Of a stretch of DNA of 64,000 nucleotides, positions 32,358-44,187 are shown piece by piece. The position numbers were made by a program, and so were the translations under genes. Within the stretch, counting starts at the first letter, position 1. Each line of letters begins with the position of its first letter. This stretch comes from Haliotis asinina. Taxonomy: Eukaryota > Mollusca > Gastropoda > Lepetellida > Haliotidae. Under the pieces are notes generated by a model, which had not been told where the DNA came from, ran no database searches, and worked only from the letters and a program-made list of their open reading frames with translations. Location of the stretch: NCBI RefSeq assembly GCF_037392515.1, contig NC_090280.1, positions 27,533,118 through 27,597,117 of the forward strand, read 5' to 3'.

Positions 32358-32490
32358 GTGATTGTGGTTTTACGGAGACGCAAGCAATATTCCAGCAATA
32401 TCACGGCGAGTGACAACAGATCAACAGATCAACCAAGTCAGCGAGCCTCGGGTCTTTAGTGTGACGAGCGAACGCTTTAATCCCACAGAA
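32358..32490 (-). mobile_element. Rearranged A/B SINE copy
   Basis: Starts as family A ('gcaatattccagcaatatca', 'cggcgagtgacaac'), switches to family B text ('caaccaagtcagcgagcct') and returns to A ('cgggtctttagtgtgacgag', 'cgaacgctttaatccca'). It looks like a gene-conversion or recombination chimera between the two families. Confidence 0.65.
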
Positions 32491-32708
32491 ATATTTCTTT
32501 GTCTAGACATCGGGGGAGGTTTTCTTTCCGGAAGAGCACATTAAAACCTTTGAAGGGATTAATTACCTATCAGTGTAGACTGTCTTGTTTTTGTTTTTGT
32601 TGTTTTTGAAAGCTTGTAACCTAAATTCTTTGTTTTTCCACACTTATCAGAATTAACTGCCACTGATTGTCACCGAACGTTGTAATTCAATCGACCCGAG
32701 ATGATACG

Positions 32709-32841
32709 GGGTAGAATTGATTTTCAGCAGCCCATGCTTGTGAGAAGAGACGACCAACAGGACGACCAACAAGCTCTCTGACACCCATTTGCGTAGGTCG
32801 CTGCTTATGCCGTTGAACACTGGATTGTCTGGTCCAGTTTA
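32709..32841 (+). mobile_element. Family B SINE, 5' part (interrupted)
   Basis: Shows 'ggggtagaattgattttcag', 'cagcccatgcttgtgagaag', 'acccatttgcgtaggtcgct' and 'ggattgtctggtccag', where it is broken by the inserted element at 32842. Confidence 0.85.
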
Positions 32842-33454
32842 AGTAAACCTAGTCTCAGTGTATTTCGTTACACTTCACCACTGAGTCTAACAAAACCTAG
32901 TAGAAGGTCACATCAGGTAACCTTTGAGCAACCAATGACCGTCCAATCAAACGCGAGACGGTTAAGTAGATTTAACCAACCAGACAACGGCTACTATTTA
33001 GGGATCGGAGGGACTTTCAAAATATTCAGGTCACTGACACAGATCTCTCCACAAACAAAAATCCGCATATAACACATTTATTTCACCTGCAGTATATACG
33101 CTTTGGGGTTTCTGTTGACATGGTCACCATTAGCTAATACTTCCGCATGATAACACCCTTGAATATTGCCCAAAACACCATTTTCGGCGACTGTTTACTC
33201 ACCGTTGTCATGGTTGTACGTACGCCGTGTGGATCACCCGGAAGCGAGCGTACGCTAAATAGCATTCGGAATCGTTCGTGTACGAACATTTTCGAGATAA
33301 AAGATTCAAAGGGTATGTGCGAATGTGCACTTTCGCGATTTGGTAAGCTGTGTTCTGATTGGTCAATCTCAAATGTTACCTGACGCGAGCTCCCATAAGG
33401 TTTTGCTAGACTCAGTAGTGGAGTGTAACGAAAAGTACTGAAGATAAGTTTACT
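32842..33454. mobile_element. 613-bp TIR element inserted into a SINE
   Basis: Long imperfect terminal inverted repeats extend about 130 bp from each end. The left end begins 'agtaaacctagtctcagtg' and contains 'cgttacacttcaccactgag'; the right end, reversed, begins 'agtaaacttatcttcagta' and contains 'cgttacactccactactgag'. TA borders both ends (32840-32841, 33455-33456), consistent with a TA target as in Tc1/mariner-type elements, though the superfamily is not proven. The interior has only a 78-codon frame with no transposase motif, so it is non-autonomous. Confidence 0.88.
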
Positions 33455-33535
33455 TAGACTGTGTCTGTCGACTATTTACAGACCGCAGTCATATAGGTGG
33501 AATATTGTTAAAAGTACACACACTCACTCTGTTGA
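33455..33535 (+). mobile_element. Family B SINE, 3' part (interrupted)
   Basis: Continues the copy begun at 32709: 'gtcgactatttacagaccgc', 'agtcatataggtggaatatt' and tail 'cacacactcactctg'. Confidence 0.85.
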
Positions 33536-34119
33536 TTCATCAGCACATGCCGTGTTACAGTGACCAAACATACGGGCAAGAGGACAACATTCTACGTGCT
33601 GTGTGGGCGGGAAAATTTTGCATTTTCACTGCCTTTTAGCACAATACAGTATAGATGTTCTTCACACATGACGCTGACGTCATATCGATAACGGGTGCTT
33701 TGAAAAACTATTTTGCAAGTGGTGGCCACTGATTCGTCTGACAACGTGTTACTAGCTCTTAGCCCTACTTTACGTAATTCTTGACGCTACCAAAGGTATC
33801 ATCTGGGAGATGGGAAAAGACAGATGACATCTCAAAGTAGTCATCATTGGAGAAAAAATTCATCGGTTTGTCATATCGAACCTCTTCTCTTACATACTCC
33901 AACGTGAGCGGACATGTGTTCGGAAATTATATTTACCAGAGAGAAGTTGACCTGCATCATAAATTGTAGGTTTGTAAACAGAGAAACGAAGTGCTTCTTT
34001 AATATTGGCTATGATATTTTCTGCTTTTAAATGCTAGCGAACTGAAAAATATTTTTCTTTAACGTTTCTTAAACGTTTTTGGACCATGGACCGAGAGCGG
34101 TAATAAATGACTTGATCTC
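33536..34119. other. Unassigned stretch
   Basis: No gene recognised. One TGACGTCA site at 33675-33682. Confidence 0.5.
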
Positions 34120-34197
34120 GTCACTGTGTGGATGGAATAATGCCAATGTGACGTAAAGCCCGACTCAACTCAACTCAACTCAACTCAACTCAACTCT
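34120..34197 (+). mobile_element. SINE tail fragment ending in (CAACT)n
   Basis: The shared tail ('atggaataatgccaatgtga', 'cgtaaagcccgactcaact') passes directly into seven CAACT units, another case of the tail ending in a simple repeat. Confidence 0.75.
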
Positions 34198-35227
34198 TAC
34201 ATACGACTTTTGCGTAAGCAAGTCGCGCCGCCATTTCAGAAGCGTGGGTTATTGTAGATCCTTGCTGAGCATGTAGTTGGCTTACTCTGAAGTAATTCGT
34301 CTAAGGCACTCCCAACGCTATAACGTCATTACCTTTGTAGATATGATGCCATAGTGCAAAGAATGACGTCACTGACCAGGTGTTCAGGACGCCCTGTCTC
34401 AAAAGTAAAATTCGTGACACTACGCCGTCATTGGTGATGTAGCTGTGACGTCATATTGCTAACATAAGTAACTTTTCAATGATATGACGTTACAGTACAT
34501 TTAACTATGGGAACACGCGTACAATCGTAGCGTCAGACGTGAACACACATTTAGCTATCACTGCCTTGCAGGCTGTCAGCAGATGAAAATAGTTTCCCGT
34601 GTTCCAGAATAGATGATGTCCCGAAAACATGGCATTTCACGTGAAGTGTCACGTGCCCTCCAGGAATAAGGCCAAAGTTTATAACCAACAAGACCCAATG
34701 TAAAATGCAAGTCGTTGGGATTCAGGCACTGCTTATATTTGATGACGTTGACGGGACCACGCTGCAGGTGTATGTCGCAATAATGGGGAGACAACTGCAA
34801 CTTATTTTTAACAAGTGAGCTACGTTATGCTGACAACTTGCCCGACATTTTAGCATGGAGTCGTCGCTACTCCTGGTGAAGAAATAGGTCGCTCATTGTG
34901 CAGTTGTTCGGTTTCCATTCCAGCAACACATTGTACATTGGTCGTAAAGTTGTTGCCACTAGAAATAACTACTGATGGTTTTCCAATTACATAAGAACTA
35001 TTTGGGCCAATGGTTGAACCTCTACTGTGTTGTTAGTGTTTGTTTGTGTCTCGTGCAGAGCCCAGAGCATATGTCTGATAAAAACGGTCACCACAGTTTT
35101 ATCCATCACGAATGCAGAAGTTCATATCTTTCAGAGTTAAGTCCAGAAAATTATGGGTTTTTGATATGGAGTTGTTTCTGTTTAACCGTTTGCTTTGTAA
35201 CTGAGGTCATGCACTCTTGTTTGTTCT
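34198..35227. other. Unassigned stretch with TGACGTCA sites
   Basis: Sites at 34364-34371 and 34446-34453. Frames up to 84 codons (34975-35229, +) show no recognisable domain. Confidence 0.45.
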
Positions 35228-35335
35228 GACGGTGGGGTAGCTCAGTGGTTAAAGCGTTTGCTCGTGACACCGAAGACCGGATTTGATCCCGCACAAGGCT
35301 AAACTGGGTGTCTCGTGAACCCCTGCCGTGATAAT
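35228..35335 (+). mobile_element. Family A SINE, tail truncated
   Basis: Head 'ggtggggtagctcagtggtt' and 'aaagcgtttgctcgtgacac', a mutated B box 'cggatttgatcccgc', then 'gggtgtctcgtgaacccctg'. Confidence 0.85.
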
Positions 35336-35539
35336 ATGTGGCCTTAGAAATAAACTGAAGGGCGTCATAACCACTTATGTAGAAATACGCTGATTTTGAC
35401 GTCACATTGAAGGGGGTGGCTTCGAAAACAGTCATGGCAATGGAAAAATACGTGGTTCGTCATTCGGTATTCATAACCCATCAACGTTAGTTTTTTTTTT
35501 ATTTAATCATGTTCCGATACCGTGCTTGTACGAAATAAC

Positions 35540-35770
35540 CCGTGCAGATCCGGGTTAGAATTGATCTCCAGTAACACATGTTTGTCGTAAGATGTGACTG
35601 ACGGGATCGGGTGGTCAGACCTGCTGACCTGGATGGCACGTATCATCGTATATAGTACGATCCTCATGATGTTGATCACTAGATTATCTAGTCCAGACTC
35701 GATTATTTACAGACCAACGATATACAGCTGGAATATTGCTGGTATAGCGTATAACTAAACTCACTCACTC
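35540..35770 (+). mobile_element. Family B SINE, near full length
   Basis: Shows 'gatccgggttagaattgatc', 'acgggatcgggtggtcagac', 'catgatgttgatcactagat', 'gtccagactcgattatttac' and tail 'ataactaaactcactcactc'. Confidence 0.9.
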
Positions 35771-36299
35771 TTTCCACGGAGCATACAGACTTGTCCTAAC
35801 CCCGACTGTATTCTATTTCTATCGGTACCATGGAAACACTGGCTTTAATTCTAAGAATTAACCAAGTTATGACTGTACAAGCTGTACTGAATGCTAAGCC
35901 CAGGCATACATAGTAATTGCACATTTTAAAGAGACATGTCAAGTTGAGCGCATTGGAAGGATACCAGTCTGTTATTTATATGTTGTGAATAATTATCATT
36001 AAAACTACAATTATTGCCTTAGAAACATGTGCAACATGTCATCAAGCGAGAGAAAGGTGGCTTGTGTTTCTAGTCCTGAAACTACGTGTATGCCCGTCGT
36101 TTGTTGACTGAAGCTGCTCATGGAATATTCAAAACTGAACTGCCCTTTCTAAAGAAAGTTCCCACTTAAAAATTCATTTGACCATTCGTGACAAACGAAT
36201 GGAAGCACTCCCTGTCAGAAACCAGTCGTTGAAAAACAGTATGTAATGCTAAAGACAAACTCTTGCTTGCAATCGCTCTGAAAGTTCAAAGTTCGACCA
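35771..36299. other. Unassigned stretch
   Basis: Nothing recognised. Confidence 0.5.
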
Positions 36300-36437
36300 G
36301 TTTCGTGGGTAGGCTTGTGGTTAAAGCGTTAGCAAGACACGACAAAGGGCCAGGTTCGATTCTCCATCATTTCTGGCGTCTCCCGTCACGGTATCGCTGG
36401 AATATCGCTAGTATCCCTGTAAAACCTCTCTCACATA
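36300..36437 (+). mobile_element. Family A SINE
   Basis: Head 'gtaggcttgtggttaaagcg', B box 'aggttcgattctcc', 'atttctggcgtctcccgtca' and 'ggtatcgctggaatatcgct'. Confidence 0.85.
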
Positions 36438-36460
36438 TTCTCTAATGCCAGCGACATTAG

Positions 36461-36614
36461 GGCGGTGGGGAAGCCCAGTGGTTAAAATGTTTGCTCGTCA
36501 CTCCGAACACCGGGTTCGATTCCCAACAAGGGCACAATGTGTGAAGCCCATTGTTAGTGTTGCCCACGGGTGGCATATTGCTAAAAGCGGCGTAAAAACA
36601 TACACACTCACTCG
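36461..36614 (+). mobile_element. Family A SINE, full length
   Basis: Head 'ggcggtggggaagcccagtg', B box 'gggttcgattcccaacaagg', 'acaatgtgtgaagcccattg' and tail 'gcggcgtaaaaacatacaca'. It lies in tandem with the previous copy. Confidence 0.9.
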
Positions 36615-37589
36615 ACAGTATCACAGACGAAACCGACAAGATCACTACACCGGCACCTACCCAAAATACTTGTTTCGTATGAGTTTGATTTTATGCCTGC
36701 ACATCGTCGAAATCAGATCGTATTAGTAACGGCCTAACGGACTCTGCGGAATTAACGCCATTCAATAGAAGAAGAGAAACGTCAAAGCAGACCTAGAGAA
36801 CAGGCGGGACGGACAGGTCTTTGACGCAATGTTATACGTGTTTCGTACCTCCGGGTCATGGACATTTGATTCCTCATACATAATACAGCTTAATCAGTAA
36901 ACGTGTTTGATGGAATTAATCTATATCTCGTCTTTAAATAACCTGGGGACCCCATTGAAGAATAGCGCTTATAGAACTCGCCGTAAGCGTGTGTCAAACG
37001 CGATTGGGTGGACTGGTTTTATCAATATGCTAGGTCGTGTTAGTTAGTTTGTTTGTTTGTTTGTCTGATACTGCACCCAGCCTTATTCTATCCACATGAC
37101 GTCGGTCTGAAAGTAATGTGATGTAATGCATACATATCGCCCAAACTGGATGCTGCGATACATGTCAACTCAATGCCTTCAGTCGGGTATTCCTATAATC
37201 ATGGAATGGTGAAGACACATTCTTGTCCGGATCTTCACGGGCTGCTTCACAAAGCATTCGTAACGTTACGAGCTGTTGTAGCTATACAATATACAATATG
37301 CAATATACAATATGCAATATTTTGCGAACGTCGTAGCGCCATGAAGGCTTTGTCGATCGGGATCTTGAAGGTCAATTCTGACCCGAACCTTCTTTTTGGT
37401 ATTTCGTCTGCTTTGTACGCACGCACATACGCACCGATACTATACCAGTTCAATCAGACGCGCTTGGAATGTGTGCATCGTTAAATGGTTACACCGCATT
37501 ACTTTGCGTCGACGTCAAGCTGTATATGTTCGCCTAGCTGTGTCTTGAAATAACTATTGAATTGCTGTCAATCGGCTGACAACAGCCCT
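36615..37589. other. Unassigned stretch
   Basis: Contains a small run of 'atacaat' / 'atgcaat' words at about 37285-37320 and (GTTT)n at about 37047-37061. A 103-codon + frame (37173-37484) has no recognisable domain. Confidence 0.45.
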
Positions 37590-37905
37590 GTGTGACGCAG
37601 CTGATATATTACTTACTGCAGGCATGTGTGATACAGCTGAAATGTTGATGACCACAGGCCTGCATGATACAGCTGGTATATTGCTAACTACATGGCAGTC
37701 TCATACAGCTGGAACATTGCTGGTTACAGGGTTGTGTCATACAGCTGGAACATTGCTGGTTACAGGACTGTCTGATACAGCTAAAACATTGCTGGTTACA
37801 GGACTGTCTGATACAGCTGAAACATTGCTGATTACAGGACTGTCTGATACAGCTGAAACATTGCTGGTTGCAGGACTGTGTGATCAGCTGAAATATATAG
37901 ATGAT
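37590..37905. repeat. 36-bp minisatellite, first block
   Basis: About eight units of 36 bp built on 'gatacagctgaaacattgct' and 'ggttacaggactgtctg'. Copies near 37740-37880 are nearly identical; the left ones are decayed. Confidence 0.93.
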
Positions 37906-38239
37906 ACTATATGAGTGCTCATGTCACACTGTTTACAACAAAAGTGTCTAAATGTTGTTATTTCCCGAGCGAAGGATATACCGAAATTTAGGCACGAGTG
38001 TCGTAAACAGTATGATATGGTCACGAATATAATGTTCTGTTTATTACAAAAGTCGTCACATTGAGAAAGCAAACCAAAATCTACTTCCAAACATCGGCTA
38101 GCTACAGGCCGTCGTCAGCAGAAAAGTGACGTCATAGCATTGTTCATGACGTCAAGTCACATGACAAACTGACATTTTGCGATAAGGCATCGTATGAAAA
38201 TATTAATCCCGACATTTTCGTCCTCGTGGGTAATAACAT
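37906..38239. other. Intervening segment between two blocks of one minisatellite
   Basis: A 334-bp segment splits the 36-bp array. It contains 'cactgtttac' near its left end and the matching 'gtaaacagt' about 75 bp later, and two TGACGTCA sites (38127, 38147). It may be an insertion, but no duplication at the ends is clear. Confidence 0.4.
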
Positions 38240-38372
38240 TGATTACTGACTACAGACCTGTGTGATACGGCTGAAATATTACTGACTACAGTCCTGTGTG
38301 ATACAACCGAAATATTACAGACTACAGGCCTGTGTGATACAGCTGATAAATACTTCTGGCTACAGGCATGTT
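38240..38372. repeat. 36-bp minisatellite, second block
   Basis: About three and a half units with 'ctacagacctgtgtgatac' and 'gctgaaatattactga', the same family as the block at 37590. Confidence 0.88.
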
Positions 38373-41300
38373 TTCAGAAACTTAAACTCCATTTAAGTCG
38401 GAGGTTAGACCCAGTATTCGAGGGAAATTTAGACGTGCATTACAAGGTGTTTTCACACGACAGAAGGGACTGTATCTAAGGAAGAGACACACATATATAT
38501 CACGTTAACCACTATCAAAAGCATCGTGTATATTTTACATAAGCGTGTACATTTTTTCTAGAGCTAAGTGTGTACTGTGACAATATAACCACGGAACTGT
38601 AACGTCGGTTTTGGGCCTGGCCTGACTTTCACGTTCTGTTGTTTGACAGGTGCTCAGGCGGGTGCGCTACCGACAAGCACCTGTTCCTTGTCACGGGTCA
38701 GATTGCCCTGATAGCTGCGCTATCAAAGTGAACACGGACATTACAAGTAAATGGCGTTTGAGGTTCATCTATAAAGGTCAAAGTGTAATATGTGCTAAAA
38801 ATCATCTCTTAGATTCCCCTCTACCCCGCTCAGCTGATTTTCCTGATCAATTGAGCAGCAAGCAGCAATTTGAAATCCTCGAGCTGGGCGTCGGTTCGTG
38901 CACACCATGCTGCACAGGCTCGTGCTCCACGCGCTGACGGACGATCCCGGTAACAAACAAATGCAACACGTTCTCTCCGACAAATACATGCAAACCGAAG
39001 ACTGAAACTGATCACTAAACGGTCATAACATGTCATATTGTCCTGAAACCCAACAGCGAATGCATGCTGCACCCCGACTGCAATTGGACCATTGTGCATT
39101 ACATTAGTGACGTCACATATTCCGACCAATCAAAACCGCAGATTCTTGCTCACTCCCCTTCCCAGCATATAGGTCGCCGACGATCAGCTGTTCTCGCTCG
39201 AGACGACGAAGTACGAGCAAGGGTGTTCGGAATTTATCAAGACAGCGTTTGGATAATAACTTTTGTACCATTTTATACCGGAATTAGGGGAAACACCCCT
39301 TTTCCATCCCACATGCGGCGATAAGGTAGGTTGGCTGGTGTTGTTTCCCTCAAATATACGGTTCTATGTAGCCCACTTTCTTTGTGTTTCCAACCGGCAG
39401 AGCTGCCCTGTTCAGCTGTTACGTACTGATTAAACTACGATCAGTCACTGCGATATTATGTCATTTCCTAGTGTGTTTATGATCATGTTTGCCATTTTCA
39501 CGCATGTCATAATCGTACGACTCCTGTATTTCTTTGTATCTAGGTTTTAACCTTGATATGTAGGCCTCGGACAAAGAGAAACAATGACGACGTTACCCAG
39601 AATTCCATTTGGTTAATAATTCATGAGCTTCACATACTTCCATAGTGTATACACAGGGAACGCACAATTATAATATTGTACTCAATCCAGTGAAAAATAT
39701 AATATACATTCAAGCCAATAATTTGAACAAATATCTATTAAAAACGTTCAATAATTGGGGGAAAATATTGTTACCCAATTTGAAAAATTCTACATTTTCC
39801 AAATTGGGCAGAATATGTTTTTTTCCCAGCGAAACCAGCATCAGCTGCGAGATATTTTTTTCCAGGAGTTTGTGAAGATGATCTCAGCGGCTATATTTAG
39901 ATCAATTGGTTCAGCGCGGACGACGTCAGCTGCGCTCTCGCTATTCACACATCAGCATGTCGGGATTTCTTAAAGAAGACCATTTTTTAATGCTTAGTTT
40001 GCTCCAAAAGGAAGACTATTTTTTCTTAAAATTCCTACACACTTTACAAAAGTAACAAATGTGCTTTCGTGTGATGCTCATTATTGTCGCGTTTGCATAT
40101 GTTGATGAAATTGACATTATTCAAGTTAACATTATTCAAGTTAACATATTTCCCTTAACCTCACTGTAATGACTTTACATCATTGTAAAACTACTTTACG
40201 TTTTAGATTCACTGAAAGAAGGGCGTTATTTTCCGTTCCTATATGTAAAAATAGTTTTAGAAATATTAGTTTAGACATGGTCATGTGACGTCAGAGCTCG
40301 AGACAGGCATACGTGCTTTCCATCATGAGAAGATAAAGACAGGACATAGTGAATATTGTCAAACATCGAAATGGATTGACAGACAAATTTATTTTTCATT
40401 TGTTTTTACGAAAATCATTAGTTTAAAGAAACCCTTCGTCAGTTTAAAGAAAATCTTCATCATTTGAAAGAAAGTCCAAAGAATTCAGTAATATTTAATT
40501 TAATCAACAGATATGCTTCACAGTATACAGTGTAATTTACTGATTGAAATATTGAACTTAATATTATTTTCCAAATTATATTATATCATAATATTCCATT
40601 TAAAACCAGTTTTCATTGCTTTGGATTATGTTATATTTAATGGTAGTCGCCGAACACGGCTACAAGGAAAACGATCAATTGGAGCGGTGCGACTGAAAAC
40701 CGTCGCTGGAGTGCCTCCCGATAATTGGTTTGTTTGTTTGATGGTTCGCGTTTAGGTGTCTTTGTTTTTCAGGTTTTTTGTATCCACGAAGGGAGCATTG
40801 TATCTAAGTTGAAACTCATAACACAAGGGGTCATTAACGAATTGATATTGGCTGTATTCACACCACGGTCAAAGTTCACAGAGAGAATAAGACAGTCGTG
40901 ACGTCACGATGAAGGTGTAACCAGTTTGAATATCCAGGTGCAACTGAGACTGGTATACAAGTTGGGCTTGCATCCGAGTGCAACATCTTATTTATCCTGT
41001 TATTGTAAAACTGTACTGGTTTTGTGCAAAACACGACCTAGAAGAAATCGGAATATCGTCAGCCAAAGGAAAGTGAAAGATGTCTTTGAGATTTTTTGAA
41101 ATACACTCTTGTTAAAATACGAAATAACTAACATCCGGGTATATCGAAGTGGAAGATGTTTTTGAGTTGTGTTAAAATACAAACCTGAAAAAATACGAAC
41201 TAACAATACTTCCGACATATCGACCATGAAATTACTTGATTTCTGACACGAACAACGGATGCACAGTTCAACTCAGTTCAGAACAGAGCAAGTAAATGCA

Positions 41301-41629
41301 CTAGCGAGCGCCATCATCAAAGTTAGCTCCATCAACGACAAACTGGCCGTAGGGAAGTGGTCCGCACATGGGCTTCACAAGGGGATTTCGCTAACTCATC
41401 ATTTCTTGGCAGTGGCCTGTTTGTTCAGAAATAGGGTGACTCCATTGGGGAGGAAGCGGGGCAGGGAGCTCGGGAGATTGTTTGGCCATCAGATTATATA
41501 TAACTAACTGGTCACTCGTAGGAGAGTTACAGCTTACACAATTGGAAACATCACTGATGAGTCAGCGAGATGGCTAATTTCTCGCAATCTCATCATATTT
41601 ACCTGTTCTCAGGTGTAAATAAGTCCGAC
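38373..41629. other. Long unassigned stretch, about 3.3 kb
   Basis: No SINE and no gene that I can support. TGACGTCA sites lie at 39108, 40286 and 40899. A short direct repeat 'attattcaagttaacat' occurs twice near 40116-40150. Two diverged copies of about 70 bp, each with 'gatgt.tttgag' and ending near 'atatcga', lie at 41078-41148 and 41153-41223. Frames of 95-99 codons at 38650-39129 overlap on both strands and show no domain. Confidence 0.45.
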
Positions 41630-41690
41630 AGGGGCGGTGGGGTGGCTTTGTCGTCCCAGGGTTCGATTCCCCACATTGAGGCCCATTTGC
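41630..41690 (+). mobile_element. Family A SINE, short fragment
   Basis: Shows 'ggggcggtggggtggctttg', deletes most of the head, then 'cagggttcgattccccacat' and 'gaggcccatttgcg'. Confidence 0.8.
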
Positions 41691-42044
41691 GAAAGCCAAA
41701 CAGTTGTAAACGAGCGTCGTTTTGAGTGAAATCAGAACTCCCCATGTTCTTTTGTCTTGTTCGTGTTGTTTTGTGTTTTTGGTTTTCTTTGCGAACGAGT
41801 GCCCTTTTAGTCACTCAGGGATCTGCGGATTGTTGTCCGAATGCATTGGTTGTCCGATTCTGATCGTTTGGACTGTGAAGATCGGTAATATCAGCATACT
41901 GAGCGAGTGTGACTTTATGCCGCTTTGAGCAGCAGTTAAGAAATGTTTATGGTTGCACAAACCTCTGTTTCAATATCTTTATGGTTGTCTCTGGATGTGC
42001 TAAAATTCTGTTTCAGTGTATTGTTTCACAATAAATGTCTATCA

Positions 42045-42425
42045 AGATCTCAAACTGCGTGATCCTGTGTATCAGCATGTGCATCAGTATGACTGATTGA
42101 TTGATCCCGCGCATCAAGCTTTTTAGCAATGTTTCTTATTGCGTAATCCTGCCTATCAATGTGTCTATCAATATCTCTTATTGCGCAATCCTGCCAATCA
42201 ATATGTCTATCAGTGTTTTGATTGCGTAATCCCACGCATGAACGTGTTTATCAATATCGCTGATTGCGTAATCCTGCGTATCAATATGTCTATCAATATC
42301 TGTGATTATGTAACCCTGCGTATCAACATGTTCATCAATAACTCTGATCACCTAATCATGCGTACCAACATGTTTATCATTATCTCTGACTGTGTAATCA
42401 ATCCTGCGTATCAACATGTTGATAA
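42045..42425. repeat. 42-bp degenerate minisatellite
   Basis: About nine units built on 'attgcgtaatcctgcgtatc' and 'aatatgtctatcaatatct'. The 114-codon + frame at 42139 follows the period and is repeat-derived. Confidence 0.92.
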
Positions 42426-43339
42426 ATATTTCGGGGTCGTTCTTTTCCGGAAAATGTTACCTTTGACTTTCGGTATGCTCTAACATCGTCAAGAAAATGT
42501 GACTAGTGATTTTCGTCAGTACTCTCTGCCTTTGTGACGATTAAGTCACTGCGGATTTTCTTCACTACTCCGTCATTGTCAGGCAAATGTTTCCACTGAC
42601 TTACGACGTTGTTCAGCAGTCAGTTCCATTGAAGTCGTGGTGTTATAATTCCATATCGTTTTGCGCAACATTTATTATTTTTCTGAATGCGACATGTTCC
42701 TTAAATCGACAGGACGTGTTTTCACACTCAAAATATTTTCAGTTGTAGGCGATAAAACTTGTCGTTATTTGGTATCGCTTCAATGCGGTTAACGTACGTA
42801 GGATGTTAAATATAATCTCGCGTCTTCCTCTCTCACGTGCTTACTGAAAGTACATATTTAGCGAAGACTTTTAGAGATAGAGAAAAAAACAGTATTGAGA
42901 GCTCCTGGTGAGGCTTCATTGAGAAGACGCTGCAAGGAGCTGATCGCGCACCTGCTCCACCGCCGAAGAGGTGATGTTCTCACGCTCTTAATTATCCCCA
43001 GGAACTCGCAGGGTGCGTGTTCGGGGAGGTTTGGAGTTTTCTGAGGAGAAATGGGAGGGGTTTGTTAGAATCAGCTGATGTTGCAGACTTGCCATTACGT
43101 GTTGGCGAAGATTCGAAATCCATGACGTGAGGGGTATGTATTGCCAGAATCAACTTTGAAACTTCTCGTTTTTTCTTTTCCCCGCCAGAGAGAAAGCCAT
43201 TCCAAGACTGGCGTGTTATAGATGATAGCCTGTTCAAACTGTTCATGTCAGGTAAATTCCTTGCTAGGAACATAAACTGCATCACACATCAGACAGCCAT
43301 CAAGTGGATCAGTGATCGCAGCTGTACAGGATCGTCTCA
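42426..43339. other. Unassigned stretch
   Basis: A 97-codon minus-strand frame (42992-43285) shows no recognisable domain. No repeats seen. Confidence 0.45.
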
Positions 43340-43502
43340 AGGCAGTAGGGTAGGCAAGTGGTTAAAGCGTTCGCTCGTTGTGCCGAAGACCAAGGTTCGT
43401 TTCTCCACTTGGATCTAACATGTGAAGCGCATTTCTGGTGATTCCGGCCGTGATATAGTTGGAATATTGCAAAAAGCGGCGTAAAACTAAATTCAATCAC
43501 TC
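43340..43502 (+). mobile_element. Family A SINE, full length
   Basis: Head 'gggtaggcaagtggttaaag', 'cgttcgctcgttgtgccgaa', altered B box 'aaggttcgtttctcc' and tail 'gcggcgtaaaactaaattca'. Confidence 0.9.
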
Positions 43503-43849
43503 TTCACTGAATAATGTTACTTGTGCGTTGTAGAATATTTCAGCACGGTGAGGCTCAGTAAAGACATGAGTGTATTACATGTCGTGTCTGTACGTAATTG
43601 CTGCCCAGTATAGTAGGATATCTCGTGACCAGGAAGTGCTTATAAAAGCAATGTGTTCAGTCCGAGAAGATATGGCATATTGATGATGCCAATGAGAGGG
43701 TAACGTGCCACTAACAAGCAGGAAGCGTGGGCTTGTTTGATGTCAGCGTCGCCGAACTAAGATACTGTCATCTGTATCATTATATTGTAAAAATTATCGG
43801 ATTGGGCGATGGTGACAACATTAGAACAATTTAGAGATAATGTAATATT

Positions 43850-44062
43850 TGGTTGTTTAACGCCACAAAACAGTATTCCAGCTACAGGGTGTCCGTAAAT
43901 GATCGAGTCTGAACCAGACAATGCATTGATCAACAGCATGAGCATCGATTTGAGCAACTGAGAACCGATGACACGTCAACTGAGTCACGGAGTCGGACAA
44001 TTTGATCCCGTATGTGGCCTCATACGACAAGCATGGGTTACTGAAGATCAGTTGTAAGCCAG
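43850..44062 (-). mobile_element. Family B SINE
   Basis: Shows 'acagtattccagctacaggg', 'gtaaatgatcgagtctgaac', 'gatcaacagcatgagcatcg' and 'gacaagcatgggttactgaa'. Confidence 0.88.
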
Positions 44063-44187
44063 AGATAATGGTGTGGTTTTCAACAATGGACCATGCACAT
44101 CTCTCCCGTGACATTAAATGGCAAGACGTCAGGCTCTCATATCGTAAGTATCCCATCATTAGGTTGGCTAGTGACATGATTAAGTTA

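Noticed and set aside
32842..33454. piggyBac-type element with TTAA target
   Set aside because: TTAA is present at the left border only; the right border reads TTAG, so a TA target fits better.
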